Part shown: positions 5,689-6,177 of the stretch, one piece after another
Layout: every line of letters begins with the position of its first letter
How positions within the stretch are numbered: position 1 is the stretch's first letter
Assembly: GCA_013696945.1 (NCBI GenBank)
Contig: JACCXQ010000189.1
Span: 1 to 6,177, forward strand
Direction: 5' to 3'
From: Chloroflexota bacterium
Lineage (GTDB): Bacteria; Chloroflexota; Limnocylindria; Limnocylindrales; CSP1-4
Length of the DNA: 6,177 nt
Notes under the pieces: model-generated
Told to the model about the DNA's origin: nothing
What the model saw: the letters and a program-made list of their open reading frames with translations, nothing else
Databases searched by the model: none
Made by a program: the position numbers and the translations under genes

Positions 5689-6177
5689 GTGCAGGTGGCG
5701 GCTGACCTGCCGAGCGGGCGGCTCGTCTTCTTCTTCAGCGATGTCGAGGGCAGCACGCGGCTCCTGACGGATCTGGGCGATCGGTTCCCACCGCTGCTTG
5801 GCGAGCACCAGCGGCTGGTCCGTGCGTCGTTGGCGGATCATGGCGGGATCGAGATCTCTACGGAGGGCGACTCGTTCTTCGCGGTCTTCCGTTCACCGGT
5901 CGACGCGGTGGCCGCGGCGGCCGACTCGCAAAGAGGGCTCGCCGCGCACGCCTGGCCGCGCGGGCATGAGTTCCGTGTTCGGATCGGCCTGCATGTCGGG
6001 CAGGCCATCGTGGCCGGAGACGACTACGTCGGCATCGACGTCAACCGAGCGGCCCGAATCGCTGCCGCCGGGAACGGAGGACAGGTGGTCCTCTCCGACG
6101 AGACGGCCGATGCTGTCGCCGGGAGGCTGCCCGTGGGCCTGGCGTTGCTCGATCTGGGGCGGCACCGGCTCAGGGAC
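5689..6177 (+). CDS. Class III adenylate/guanylate cyclase-domain protein, N-terminal part (runs off right edge)
   Basis: The visible 163 codons are one class III cyclase catalytic domain, opening RLVFFFSDVEGSTRLL (11-26). The metal-binding aspartates are D18 and D61 (in STEGDSFFAVF), the substrate-contacting aspartate fits D112 (GDDYVG), and the transition-state pair N119/R123 lies in DVNRAAR. The lysine normally four residues before the second metal aspartate is replaced by S57. This variation is frequent in a large actinobacterial-style subfamily whose cyclase domain is fused to AAA/LuxR- or TPR-type regulators; cyclic nucleotide synthesis is therefore likely but not assured. The C-terminal part is beyond the window. 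GTG at 5689 is chosen because GGAGG (5677-5681) lies 7 nt upstream; in-frame ATGs at 5656 and 5659 would add about ten residues but lack a clear ribosome binding site. It is transcribed divergently from aceA. Confidence 0.9.
   Translation, partial: MQVAADLPSGRLVFFFSDVEGSTRLLTDLGDRFPPLLGEHQRLVRASLADHGGIEISTEGDSFFAVFRSPVDAVAAAADSQRGLAAHAWPRGHEFRVRIGLHVGQAIVAGDDYVGIDVNRAARIAAAGNGGQVVLSDETADAVAGRLPVGLALLDLGRHRLRD

Overview
The window is GC-rich, bacterial chromosomal sequence. The isocitrate lyase closely resembles the long mycobacterial ICL2 form. Together with a partial ECF sigma factor, a secreted PD40-type propeller and an actinobacterial-style cyclase domain, it suggests a soil-type Actinomycetota or Chloroflexota genome; the sequence alone does not settle which. 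I see no tRNA, rRNA, CRISPR array, transposase or phage gene.

Layout. Bases 1-1171 (minus strand) hold a compact three-gene cluster: a VOC/glyoxalase-fold protein, a DUF1905/YdeI-type protein, and the first 58 codons of an ECF sigma factor that runs off the left edge. A strong imperfect hairpin lies between the first two genes. Across a 192-bp divergent spacer, a 62-residue CxxCxC protein (1364-1552) is read on the plus strand. A gene-free stretch of about 195 bp with two abutting small hairpins follows. Bases 1748-3064 (minus) encode an exported protein made of seven 58-residue propeller repeats, with a candidate promoter just upstream. Bases 3190-5460 (minus) encode an intact, full-length ICL2-type isocitrate lyase, preceded by a possible 19-codon upstream ORF whose stop overlaps the lyase start. 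From 5689 to the right edge (plus) lies the start of a protein with a class III nucleotidyl cyclase domain.

How the parts relate. The lyase performs the first step of the glyoxylate shunt, used for growth on acetate or fatty acids; no malate synthase is in view. The VOC, YdeI-type and sigma-factor genes probably form one operon, given same-strand packing and good ribosome binding sites, but what the sigma factor controls cannot be read here. The divergent cyclase shares a 228-bp spacer with the lyase, which does not by itself show a functional link.

I did not find a clearly new multi-gene system. The points most worth a second look are the translation-start region of the lyase, the hairpin in the VOC/YdeI/sigma operon, the near-identical DNA copies inside the propeller gene, and the lysine-to-serine change in the cyclase active site.
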